From positions 1 through 64,000 of the forward strand of contig NZ_JAZDCH010000004.1 in NCBI RefSeq assembly GCF_036311905.1: DNA of 64,000 nt, given 5' to 3'. Source of the DNA: Brachybacterium sp036311905. Lineage in GTDB: Bacteria > Actinomycetota > Actinomycetes > Actinomycetales > Dermabacteraceae. Below are positions 34,318-42,554 of the stretch, in pieces; position 1 is the stretch's first letter, and each line of letters starts with the position of its first letter. The notes under the pieces are model-generated. The model saw only the letters and a program-made list of their open reading frames with translations. It did no database searches and was not told the origin of the DNA. The position numbers and the translations under genes are program-made.

Positions 34318-35586
34318 GTGACCTCGTCGCCGCTCGCCCCGCCCGCCCCGCCTGCCCCGCCTGCCGGTCTCGCCCCGCCCCCAGCACCGAGCGTCGCCCT
34401 GCCCACCGGGGCGGTGCGCGCCCTCGTGCTCGCCACGCTCGGTTTCGGCGTGAGCTCGTGGGCCTGGGCGCTGCTGAGCCCGCTCGGTCCGGTGCTCGTG
34501 GAGCGCGGCACGATCACCGACGCCTCTCTCGTGGTGGCCGTGCCCGTGCTCGTCGGCGCGCTCGGCCGGGTCCCGATCGGAGCGCTCACGGACCGGCTCG
34601 GCGGTCGGGTCATGTTCACGGCCGTGTCGCTCGCCGCCGTCGTGCCGGTGTTGCTGCTCGGCCTCGTCGGCCAGGACTCGCTCGCCGGACTCCTGCTCGG
34701 CGGGCTGCTGCTCGGCATCGCCGGCACGGCCTTCGCGATCGGCATCCCCTACGTGAATTCCTGGTTCCCGCCCTCGCGGCGCGGGATGGCGACAGGCGTC
34801 TACGGGGTGAGCATGGGAGGCACGGCGATCGCCGCCTTCACCACGGTGCCGCTCGTGCGGGCCGGCGGAGAGGCGGCGCCCTTCCTCGTGGCCGCCGCCG
34901 CGCTCGTCGTCTTCGCCGTGGTCGCGGCGACGTCGATGCGCACCGCGCCGACGTGGCGCCCGGCGCTCGGCAACCCCGCGCGGGCGACGGCAGCGGCTCT
35001 GCGCCTGGCCGTGACCTGGCAGGCGAGCGCGCTGTACGCGCTGTCCTTCGGCGGCTACGTCGCGTTCTCCGTCTTCCTGCCGACGCTGCTCGTGCGCTGG
35101 TACGACCTGGAGCCGGGGGAGGCGGCTCTGCGCACCGCGGGCTTCGTGGTGATGGCGGTGCTGCTGCGCCCGCTCGGCGGGGTGCTCTCGGACCGGTTCA
35201 CCGCCGCCCGCACGCTCCTGGTGTCCTACGCGGCGCTGACCCTCGCCGCCGCCGTCCTCGCGCTGCACCCGCCGCTCGCCCCCACCGGCACGCTCGCGCT
35301 CCTGCTCGCCGCCGGCGCCCTCGGCCTCGGCGCCGGCGCGGTGTTCGCTCTCGTCGCCCGCGTCGCCCCCGCCGGGGAGATCGGCGCCGTGACCGGCGTG
35401 GTCGGCGCTGCCGGCGGGCTCGGCGGATTCGTCCCACCGTTGCTCATGGCGGCGACGATGCAGGGTCTGGGCAGCTATGCGCCGGCGCTCGTGGCGCTGC
35501 TGCTCGCGGCGGTCGGGGCGATGATCCTCACCGTGCGCGTGGGACGCCAGGGCGTCAGCGGGAGTTCATGTCCCCCACGTGGGTGA
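34318..35586 (+). CDS. Second nitrate/nitrite transporter (NarK paralogue)
   Basis: A 422-residue major facilitator closely similar to the product at 25652; matching segments include the helices with WAWALLSPLGP, PYVNSWFPPSRRGMATGVYG and ALSFGGYVAFSVFLPTLL. It starts with a Pro/Ala-rich stretch of about 25 residues. The start is a GTG at 34318 with no clear ribosome site, and the 131-base gap after the previous gene could hold its own promoter. Paired NarK proteins often split nitrate-proton import and nitrate/nitrite exchange, but which is which cannot be told here. Its last 32 bases overlap the end of the convergent helicase gene. Confidence 0.88.
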   Translation: MTSSPLAPPAPPAPPAGLAPPPAPSVALPTGAVRALVLATLGFGVSSWAWALLSPLGPVLVERGTITDASLVVAVPVLVGALGRVPIGALTDRLGGRVMFTAVSLAAVVPVLLLGLVGQDSLAGLLLGGLLLGIAGTAFAIGIPYVNSWFPPSRRGMATGVYGVSMGGTAIAAFTTVPLVRAGGEAAPFLVAAAALVVFAVVAATSMRTAPTWRPALGNPARATAAALRLAVTWQASALYALSFGGYVAFSVFLPTLLVRWYDLEPGEAALRTAGFVVMAVLLRPLGGVLSDRFTAARTLLVSYAALTLAAAVLALHPPLAPTGTLALLLAAGALGLGAGAVFALVARVAPAGEIGAVTGVVGAAGGLGGFVPPLLMAATMQGLGSYAPALVALLLAAVGAMILTVRVGRQGVSGSSCPPRG

Positions 35587-38110
35587 TGGCGAGGACCGGT
35601 TCCCCGGCTTCGTCGGTCGCCTCGAGGTCGAGCTCCGCCTCGATCGCCCAGTCGTGGTTGCCGTCGGGGTCGTCGAGCACCTGCCGGATCTCCCAGCGCC
35701 GCGACTCCTCGGTGATCTGCAACAGCTTGGGGGAGCGGGCGGGGGCGTCGATGCCGACGTGGTCGTAGGTGTCGTAATAGGCGTCCATCGCCTCGGCCCA
35801 CGCGGCCCGGTCCCAGCCGGAGGCGCCGTCGAGCTCCGCGAGGCGCTGCTCCCGCTCGAAGGCGAAGTGCTCCACGCGCTGCCACATGGCGGCCCGGACC
35901 ATCGTGCGCAGCACCTTGGTCTGCGCGGAGAGGCCGCGCAGGGTGCTGGGGCGCACCTCCTCCTCGGCGGCGGGTCCGTCCTCGGGATGGCTCAGCGCCT
36001 CCCACTCGTCCAGCAGCGAGGAGTCGATGCCGCGCACCAGCACTCCGAGCCATTCGATGAGGTCCTCGAGCTCCTCGGTGCGCAGGTCCTGGGGGATGGT
36101 GCGGCGGAGCGCCTGGTAGGCGTCGGAGAGATAGCGCAGCACGATGCCCTCGGAGCGCTGCAGCCCGTACCGCTGCACGAACTCGGAGAAGGTCTGTCCG
36201 GTCTCGTGGATCTCGCGCACGATCGACTTGGGGGAGAGGTCGTCCTCGCGCACCCACGGCCGGGTGCGGGCATAGATCGCGAGAGCCGCCTCGAGATCCT
36301 CCGCGAGGGGCTTCGGCCAGGTCACCTCGTCCAGCTGTGCCATCCGCTCGGTGTACTCGACCCCGTCGGCCTTGAGCTCCGCGAGCAGCTCGCCCTTGGC
36401 AGCGTTCTGCTGGGCGAGCAGGATCTGGCGGGGATCCTCGAGGATCGCCTCGATGATCGAGACGGTGTCCAGGGTGAGGCTCTCGGACTCCTCGTCGAGC
36501 GAGTCGATCATCGCGATCGCGAACGGGGCGAGGGGCTGGTTCATGGTGAAGTCCAGCTGGAGGTCCTCGGTGAGGGCGAGGCGCCGTCCCAGGTGGTCCG
36601 GATCGGGGAGTCGCTCGACGATCTCGGCGTCGAGGAGGCCGCGCAGGATCGTCAGCGCCTCCCGCTGCAGGCGCAGCTTCTGGGCGCGGGTCTGGTGGCT
36701 CGCGCGGATCAGGTGCCGTCCGGCGGCGATCGCGTCCCCGGGGCGGGCGATCAGGGCGAGCGCCATGCCGGGGGTGATCTTCAGGTGCGGCCGCAGCGGC
36801 TCCGGCGCGTTCTCGACGAGCTTGGTGAGGTTCTGCTCGGACCAGGAGACGGCGCCCTCGGGCACCTTCGGCTTCGGCTCCTTCTTCCGCTTCTTGGCGG
36901 AGTTCGGGGCGGTGCCGGACTCCTCGCGGGCGCGCTGCTTGGCGAGCTGCCGCTCGAACTCGACGGTCCACGGCGGCGCCTGCACCACGACGTGGCCGAT
37001 GGTGTCGTAGCCGGCGCGGCCCGCGCGTCCGGCGATCTGGTGGAACTCGCGGGCGTTCAGCAGCCGCATCCGGTTGCCGTCGAACTTCGCGAGCCCGGTG
37101 AGGAGCACGGTGCGGATCGGCACGTTGATGCCGACGCCGAGGGTGTCGGTGCCGCAGATCAGCTTCAGCAGCCCGGACTGGGCGAGCTTCTCGACGAGCC
37201 GGCGGTACTTGGGCAGCATGCCCGCGTGGTGCACGCCGATGCCCTCGCGCACGAGCTTGGAGAGCACCTGGCCGAAGCCCTTGGCGAAGCGGAAGTCGCC
37301 GATGATCTCGCGCACCTGCTCCTTCTCCGCCGGCGTGAGCACCTTCTGTCCCAGCAGCGCCTGGGCCTGCTCGAGCGCCTCCTTCTGGGTGAAGTGCACG
37401 ATGTAGACGGGGGCGTCGCGATCCTGGAGGATCTCGGCGATCGTGTCCGGGAGCGGGGTGAGCGCCCAGCGGAAGTCCAGGGGCACCGGCCGCGGTGCGT
37501 CGGCGATGACGCTCACCTCGCGGGAGGTGCGCGCCCGGAGGTCGTCGACGAGCGCCGTGACGTCCCCGAGGGTCGCGCTCATCAGCACGAACTGGCAGGC
37601 GGGCAGTTCGATCAGCGGCACCTGCCAGGCCCAGCCGCGCTGGGGGTCGCCGTAGTAGTGGAACTCGTCCATCACGGCGAGGCCGACGTCGGAGGTGGGG
37701 CCGTCGCGCAGGGCGTGGTTCGCGAAGATCTCCGCGGTGCACACGATGATCGGGGCGTCGTGGTTGACGCTCGAGTCACCGGTCATCATGCCCACGTTCT
37801 CGGCGCCGAACTGCGCGACGAGATCGAAGAACTTCTCGCTCACGAGAGCCTTGATCGGGGCGGTGTAGTACGAGCGCTCACCCCGCGCCATCGCGGCGAA
37901 GATCGCGGAGTAGGCGATCGTGGTCTTGCCCGAGCCGGTGGGCGTCGCGGCGATGACGTGGTCGCCCGCCGCGATGGCAAGCAGCGCCTCCTCCTGATGG
38001 GGATAGAGGGTGCGGCCCACCGCCTCCTGGGCGGCGACGAAGCCGTCGACGATCGCGTCCTGTCCGTTCGCGGGGGAGCTCGGGGGGAGGAACGGGGTCA
38101 GGGTCGCCAT
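35555..38110 (-). CDS. DEAD/DEAH-box RNA helicase, Ski2/Mtr4-like with DUF3516
   Basis: Superfamily 2 ATP-dependent helicase of 851 residues, probably acting on RNA. Walker A ATPTGSGKTT lies near residue 53, the Walker B box reads DEFH near 143, SAT is in LMSATLGD near 174, and motif VI is HQIAGRAGRAGYD near 360. The C-terminal half matches the actinobacterial DUF3516 region. I chose the ATG at 38110, six bases after CAGACT on the minus strand; a longer in-frame start at 38248 runs into the next gene. The 3' end overlaps the convergent narK paralogue by 32 bases. Confidence 0.9.
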   Translation of the reverse strand: MATLTPFLPPSSPANGQDAIVDGFVAAQEAVGRTLYPHQEEALLAIAAGDHVIAATPTGSGKTTIAYSAIFAAMARGERSYYTAPIKALVSEKFFDLVAQFGAENVGMMTGDSSVNHDAPIIVCTAEIFANHALRDGPTSDVGLAVMDEFHYYGDPQRGWAWQVPLIELPACQFVLMSATLGDVTALVDDLRARTSREVSVIADAPRPVPLDFRWALTPLPDTIAEILQDRDAPVYIVHFTQKEALEQAQALLGQKVLTPAEKEQVREIIGDFRFAKGFGQVLSKLVREGIGVHHAGMLPKYRRLVEKLAQSGLLKLICGTDTLGVGINVPIRTVLLTGLAKFDGNRMRLLNAREFHQIAGRAGRAGYDTIGHVVVQAPPWTVEFERQLAKQRAREESGTAPNSAKKRKKEPKPKVPEGAVSWSEQNLTKLVENAPEPLRPHLKITPGMALALIARPGDAIAAGRHLIRASHQTRAQKLRLQREALTILRGLLDAEIVERLPDPDHLGRRLALTEDLQLDFTMNQPLAPFAIAMIDSLDEESESLTLDTVSIIEAILEDPRQILLAQQNAAKGELLAELKADGVEYTERMAQLDEVTWPKPLAEDLEAALAIYARTRPWVREDDLSPKSIVREIHETGQTFSEFVQRYGLQRSEGIVLRYLSDAYQALRRTIPQDLRTEELEDLIEWLGVLVRGIDSSLLDEWEALSHPEDGPAAEEEVRPSTLRGLSAQTKVLRTMVRAAMWQRVEHFAFEREQRLAELDGASGWDRAAWAEAMDAYYDTYDHVGIDAPARSPKLLQITEESRRWEIRQVLDDPDGNHDWAIEAELDLEATDEAGEPVLAITHVGDMNSR

Positions 38111-38126
38111 GGGGCCAGTCTGCCAG

Positions 38127-38663
38127 TCAGCGCCGCCACTGGGCGGACAGCCAGCGGCGATGCGCGTCGATCGCCTGGCGGGTGGGCAGCTGGTGGAGGC
38201 GGTGGTCGCGGTAGGAGGGATCGGTCTCCTCGCCGCGGAAGAGGGCATTCTGGAACGAGGTCACGGTGGCGATGATCCGTTCGCCGTCGACGGTGACGAT
38301 CTGCGTCGCGCGGCGCCAGTACCAGTGCTCGCTCGTCTCGATCCGGGCGACGCGCTCCCAGGGGATCCAGTGGTCGCGCCACGCGCCGCGCACCTCGATC
38401 CCGGCGGTCCGGACCACGAGCGCCATCCGCGACTGGCGCGCCGAGGACCAGCAGAGGCCGCCGAACAGGACGAGGAAGAGCACGGCGAGAGCGGCGAGGA
38501 GCACGCGGCCGAGCGGCGGGAGATCGGCGAGGACCGCCAGCCCGGCGAGGGCTCCGACGAGGGCGAGGGTCATGCACGCGACGATCACGACGCCGACCCG
38601 CTGTGTCACCCGCAGGGCACCGTGCATCTGGGACGTCGAGAGGATGTCGCCGCGATCGATCAT
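38127..38663 (-). CDS. Membrane protein with bacterial PH-like domain
   Basis: A 178-residue protein with two hydrophobic segments between residues about 20 and 70 and a C-terminal soluble domain (VVRTAGIEVRGAWRDHWIPW, ATQIVTVDGERIIATV) that looks like a bacterial PH domain (bPH type). The role is unknown. CAGAAT on the minus strand (38675-38670) ends six bases before the ATG at 38663, so I prefer this leaderless start to the GTG at 38684. It stands 16 bases upstream of the helicase on the same strand but each gene has its own apparent promoter. Confidence 0.65.
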   Translation of the reverse strand: MIDRGDILSTSQMHGALRVTQRVGVVIVACMTLALVGALAGLAVLADLPPLGRVLLAALAVLFLVLFGGLCWSSARQSRMALVVRTAGIEVRGAWRDHWIPWERVARIETSEHWYWRRATQIVTVDGERIIATVTSFQNALFRGEETDPSYRDHRLHQLPTRQAIDAHRRWLSAQWRR

Positions 38664-38767
38664 GCCCCCATTCTGCAGGTCCACGGGCCGCGGGCTGCCG
38701 GCCCTTCGTCGTCCCCGCGATCGTCGACGTCCGTCCGGTGCGGCCGTCGTCCTGCAACCTGACGGGG

Positions 38768-39715
38768 TCAGTCCCCGTGTGCGGGCAGTCCCGCCAGCGC
38801 CGCGAGGATCCTCCCGCGCAGGGCGTCGGCCGCCACTGCGAGATCCCGCTGTCGCCGGACGTACTCGGCCTTGCCGGCCGGGGTCTCGATCGGCACCACC
38901 CCGTAGCCGAGGGGGCGGACGTCATAGGGGCTCGCCTCCATGTCGAGCACCCGGGTCGCGCGCGCGTGCTCGAAACAGTCCAGCACCAGCTCGGAAGGGA
39001 CCAGCGGGGTCAGCTTCGCCGCCCACTTGTAGAGGTCCATCCCGACGTGCAGGCACGCGGGGTTGTCGAGCTCGACCTGCCGCGCGCGGGTCGGTCGGAG
39101 AGCGTTCCGGGGCGCCGACGTGGGGGTGAAGAAGCGGAAGGCGTCGAGGTGTGAGCAGATCAGGTTCTCCCGCTCGACCACGGCATCGGTCTCCGCCTGG
39201 CCGAGCCGCAGAGGGAGGTCCTCATGGCGCTGCTCGCCGGGGCGGAGGCCGTGCACCATCGCCCACTCGTGCAGGCCGAAGCATCCGAACTCGGGGCGCC
39301 GGTTCGTCAGCGAGGACGCGCGCAGGAGGCGGGTCATGAAGCCCAGAGCATCCGCCCGCTCGGTCAGGAAGCGGCCGACGTCGGCCCGGCGGCGCTGCGG
39401 CTCGCCGGGCAGGTCGACGTACCAGGAGCGCCGGCCCTGCTCGTCGACGTCCGCGATCGTGGGGGTGCCGTCGGCGCCGCGATCCGCGGCGGCCTCGTAC
39501 GCGGTGCCCCACCCGGGATGCCAGCGCCGCAGCCGCGCGGGGGAAACGGGGTAGTAGGTGAACAGGAAGTCCTCGACGGGATGCTTCTCCCCGCGCGCCT
39601 TTCGAGCGCGATGCGCCGCCGTCAGGGCGTCCGTGCGCTCCTCGTGGGCCTGGCGGGCAGCGCGGGCCGCCGCGGCGTCGAGCACGACGGCCGGGCGGGG
39701 GAGGACGGGAGACAT
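38768..39715 (-). CDS. Conserved actinobacterial protein (often labelled 3-methyladenine DNA glycosylase)
   Basis: A 315-residue soluble protein with the conserved stretches KARGEKHPVEDFLFTYY near residue 38, RRWHPGWGTAYE near 63 and GCFGLHEWAMVHGL near 142, typical of an actinobacterial family. Database entries often carry the name 3-methyladenine DNA glycosylase, but I see no helix-hairpin-helix motif or catalytic Asp of that superfamily, so the activity should be treated as unverified. GGAGGAA precedes the ATG at 39715. Neighbours give no functional clue. Confidence 0.6.
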   Translation of the reverse strand: MSPVLPRPAVVLDAAAARAARQAHEERTDALTAAHRARKARGEKHPVEDFLFTYYPVSPARLRRWHPGWGTAYEAAADRGADGTPTIADVDEQGRRSWYVDLPGEPQRRRADVGRFLTERADALGFMTRLLRASSLTNRRPEFGCFGLHEWAMVHGLRPGEQRHEDLPLRLGQAETDAVVERENLICSHLDAFRFFTPTSAPRNALRPTRARQVELDNPACLHVGMDLYKWAAKLTPLVPSELVLDCFEHARATRVLDMEASPYDVRPLGYGVVPIETPAGKAEYVRRQRDLAVAADALRGRILAALAGLPAHGD

Positions 39716-39905
39716 GACGGTTCCTCCTCTTTCCGGTCGCTGGGCGGGGACATCCTACGGACCCGGTCCCCGGGGACCGTTCCTCCCCAGGACCCTGCTG
39801 TCCACACCGCCGCCCCGCGCCCGGTGACGGGAGCGCCCGGCGACCTACGGTTCCCGGACGGACCGGGGCGCGCCGCCTCGACCGACCGATCACGAGGGGA
39901 CTGCC

Positions 39906-40481
39906 ATGGACTTCTACTGCGACGATTGCCTGCGCACGCATCATGGGGCCGACGGGACCGAGCACGCCCCGTGGCCCGTGCACGACTACCTGGGGCCGGA
40001 TGTGCTCGCCGAGCTCGGGCCGCTGGAGATGATGTCCCTGTTCCTCGAGGGCGGCCTCTGCCTCGTCGCCGGACCCGAGGGCATCGAGTGCTACGTGCAG
40101 GTGCTGCTGACGCTTCCCGTCTTCGGGGAACCAGGACGTGCGCTGCACTACGCGCCGTGGGCGCGCGTCGCCCCCGAGGATCTGCTCGAGCACATGGCGG
40201 CCCTCCGGGAGGCGGAGCGGCGCCGCGCCCGCCGGAGCGCGCGGCGACGCCACCCGGTGCTCTCCGAGTTCGACGGCGTGCTCGCGACGGCCCTTCCCGA
40301 CTACCCGGACAGCCTCGGGCAGCCGGTGCGTCTGATCGCTCGGGAGCAGGGGGAGCCGACGACGATCGTGCCCGACCCGTTCTCGGAGCATCCGCTCGCC
40401 CGCGACCTGCGCGACGGGATCAGCCGCCAGGAGGCGGAGCTGCGGGTGCGCTCCCTGGCGCTGACGGACCTCGCGGCCTGA
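39906..40481 (+). CDS. Hypothetical protein, DUF2199-like
   Basis: A 191-residue protein that starts with a small cysteine pair (FYCDDCLRTHHG) which may bind zinc. The C-terminal half (LPDYPDSLGQPVRLI, then SEHPLARDLRDGISRQEAE) resembles DUF2199, a family of unknown function with the same HPLA..GI pattern. A charged Arg-rich helix (ALREAERRRARRSARRRH) lies in the middle. The ATG at 39906 follows GAGGGGA. It is transcribed alone, convergent with the LLM oxidoreductase. Confidence 0.6.
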   Translation: MDFYCDDCLRTHHGADGTEHAPWPVHDYLGPDVLAELGPLEMMSLFLEGGLCLVAGPEGIECYVQVLLTLPVFGEPGRALHYAPWARVAPEDLLEHMAALREAERRRARRSARRRHPVLSEFDGVLATALPDYPDSLGQPVRLIAREQGEPTTIVPDPFSEHPLARDLRDGISRQEAELRVRSLALTDLAA

Positions 40482-40517
40482 GGGTGGGGCGCGGGCTCGC
40501 CCCTCCCGCCGCGGCCG

Positions 40518-41612
40518 TCACGAGGCGAGCAGCTCCCGCACGCGCGGGATGACCTCGGTGCCGTAGAGCTCGATCGAGCGCATGAGCTGCTCGTGCGGCA
40601 TCGGTCCGCTCGCGTACTTGAGGTCGAAGCGATCGATGCCGAGGGTGCGGATCGTCCCTGCGATCTTCCGGGCGACGGTCTCGACGCCGCCGGCCACGAG
40701 CGCCCCGTGGTGCATCTCCTGGTCGAACTCCGCCATCCCCGCCGGCGGCCAGCCGCGCTCGCGGCCGATCTCGGTGCGATTGCGGATCCAGTGCGGGGCG
40801 AGCTGCTCCCGGGCGGTGGCATCGTCCTCGGCGACGTGGCCGGGGGAGTGGACCCCCACCGGCAGCCGATCGTGGCCGAACTGCGCGACCGCGTCGTGGA
40901 ACAGGTCGACGAAGGGAGTGAAGCGTTCGGCCGGGCCGCCGATGATCGCGAGCATCAGCGGCAGGCCGTGACGGGCGGTGCGGATCACGGAGTTGGGGCT
41001 GCCCCCGACGGCCACCCAGGTGGGCAGCGTCCGCTCCATGCGCGGGTGCACCAGCTGGTCCTTCAGTCCGGGCCGGTGGGTGCCGGACCAGGTGACGGGC
41101 TCCTGGGGGAGGAGCGCCGCGAACAGCTCGAGCTTCTCCTCGAAGAGCATCTCGTAGTCCTGCATCGAGTACCCGAACAGGGGGAAGGACTCGGTGAACG
41201 AGCCGCGGCCGACGGTGATCTCGGCGCGTCCCTCGGAGAGGGCGTCCAGCGTCGAGAAGCGCTCGAACACGCGGATCGAGTCGTCGGAGGAGAGCACGGT
41301 CACGGCGGTGCCGAGCGTGATGCGCTCGGTGCGGGTCGCGAGACCGGCGAGGACGGTGTCCGGGGCGCTCACGGCGAAGTCCGGGCGGTGGTGCTCGCCG
41401 ATCGAGAAGTGGTCGATGCCGACGCGGTCGGCGAGCTCGCCCTGGGCGACGATGTCGCGGATCACCTGGGCGGGGGCGACCGGGTTCCCGTCGAGATCGA
41501 CGGTCACGTCGCCGAAGGTGTCCAGGCCGAAGGTGATGCGCGCGGGATCGAGCGGGGCGCGGTCGGCGGGAGCGGTGCTGTCGCTGCTGCTCGTGCGGTC
41601 GGTGGTGCTCAT
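40518..41612 (-). CDS. LLM-class flavin-dependent oxidoreductase
   Basis: Luciferase-like monooxygenase fold protein of 364 residues using FMN or F420. Visible are the N-terminal strand ITFGLDTFGDVTVDL, DHFSIGEHHRPDFAV near residue 85 and RAEITVGRGSFTESFPLFGY near 150. Substrate unknown. The ATG at 41612 follows GGAGC, whereas an in-frame ATG at 41672 lies upstream of the probable -10 (TATGCT, minus strand, 41666-41661). A tandem TAGTTGA repeat at 41647-41660 sits at the predicted transcription start and may be an operator. Confidence 0.85.
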   Translation of the reverse strand: MSTTDRTSSSDSTAPADRAPLDPARITFGLDTFGDVTVDLDGNPVAPAQVIRDIVAQGELADRVGIDHFSIGEHHRPDFAVSAPDTVLAGLATRTERITLGTAVTVLSSDDSIRVFERFSTLDALSEGRAEITVGRGSFTESFPLFGYSMQDYEMLFEEKLELFAALLPQEPVTWSGTHRPGLKDQLVHPRMERTLPTWVAVGGSPNSVIRTARHGLPLMLAIIGGPAERFTPFVDLFHDAVAQFGHDRLPVGVHSPGHVAEDDATAREQLAPHWIRNRTEIGRERGWPPAGMAEFDQEMHHGALVAGGVETVARKIAGTIRTLGIDRFDLKYASGPMPHEQLMRSIELYGTEVIPRVRELLAS

Positions 41613-41734
41613 GATGCTCCGTCCCGGGTCAGGACCCGACGAGAGGTAGTTGATAGTTGAAGCATATGGCATCGGGCCCCGGAGGGACAGGCCCCGCGTC
41701 GGCCCGTCGGGAGCCGGGACCTAGACTGGCGAGC

Positions 41735-42520
41735 ATGCGCATCGCCCGATTCACCACCGGTGAGGACCCCATGTACGGGATCGTCCAGGAGAAGGACGGC
41801 CGGGACATGGTCTACGGCATCACCGGCGACCCCCTGTACACCGAGATCCGCCCCACCGGCACCATCACGCCCCTCGAGGACGTGCGCCTGCTCGCCCCCG
41901 TCATCCCGCGCTCGAAGGTGGTGTGCGTGGGTCGCAACTACGCCGCCCATGCCGCTGAGCTCGGCAACGAGGTGCCCGACCAGGCTCTGTTCTTCCTCAA
42001 GCCCAACACCGCCGTCGTCGGCCCCGGAGACCCGGTGGTCGTGCCCTCCTACAGTCAGGAGGTGAGCCTCGAGGCGGAGCTCGCCGTGGTCATCAAGCGC
42101 ATGGCCAAGGATCTCTCCCCGGAGCAGGTCGCCGATCATGTGCTCGGCTACACCTGCGCCAACGACCTCACCGCCCGCGACGCGCAGCGCGGCGAGAAGC
42201 AGTGGTTCCGCGCGAAGTCGTTCGACACCTCCTGCCCGATCGGTCCCTGGATCGAGACCGATCTCGATGTCGCCGGCCCCGGAGGCCTCTCCATCTCCTC
42301 GGCGGTCGACGGCGAGACCGCCCAGCAGGGCAGCACGGCGGACATGATCCGCTCCGTCGCCGAGATCGTCGCCGAGATCTCCTCCGTCGTCACCCTGCTG
42401 CCGGGCGATCTCGTGCTCACGGGCACCCCCGCCGGGGTGCGCACGGTCGAGCCGGGCGCCGTCATCGACGTGACCATCGAGGGCATCGGCACCCTCAGCA
42501 ACCCCCTCGTGCGCCGCTGA
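41735..42520 (+). CDS. Fumarylacetoacetate hydrolase family protein
   Basis: Metal-dependent hydrolase or decarboxylase of 261 residues. The FAH core is clear: VVCVGRNYAAHAAELG near residue 63, SLEAELAVVIKR near 112 (acidic metal ligands), GYTCANDLTARDAQR near 137 and LLPGDLVLTGTPAGV near 225. Related proteins act as oxaloacetate decarboxylases or acylpyruvases, so the substrate is open. TAGACT at 41722-41727 ends seven bases before the ATG, suggesting a leaderless message. gltX follows after 34 bases on the same strand. Confidence 0.88.
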   Translation: MRIARFTTGEDPMYGIVQEKDGRDMVYGITGDPLYTEIRPTGTITPLEDVRLLAPVIPRSKVVCVGRNYAAHAAELGNEVPDQALFFLKPNTAVVGPGDPVVVPSYSQEVSLEAELAVVIKRMAKDLSPEQVADHVLGYTCANDLTARDAQRGEKQWFRAKSFDTSCPIGPWIETDLDVAGPGGLSISSAVDGETAQQGSTADMIRSVAEIVAEISSVVTLLPGDLVLTGTPAGVRTVEPGAVIDVTIEGIGTLSNPLVRR

Positions 42521-42554
42521 ACGGCGCCCACCGCACACCCCAGGAGCGTCCCGC

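Noticed and set aside
38768..39715. Naming this gene a DNA glycosylase
   Set aside because: The common database label is not backed by visible helix-hairpin-helix or catalytic motifs, so I kept a neutral description.
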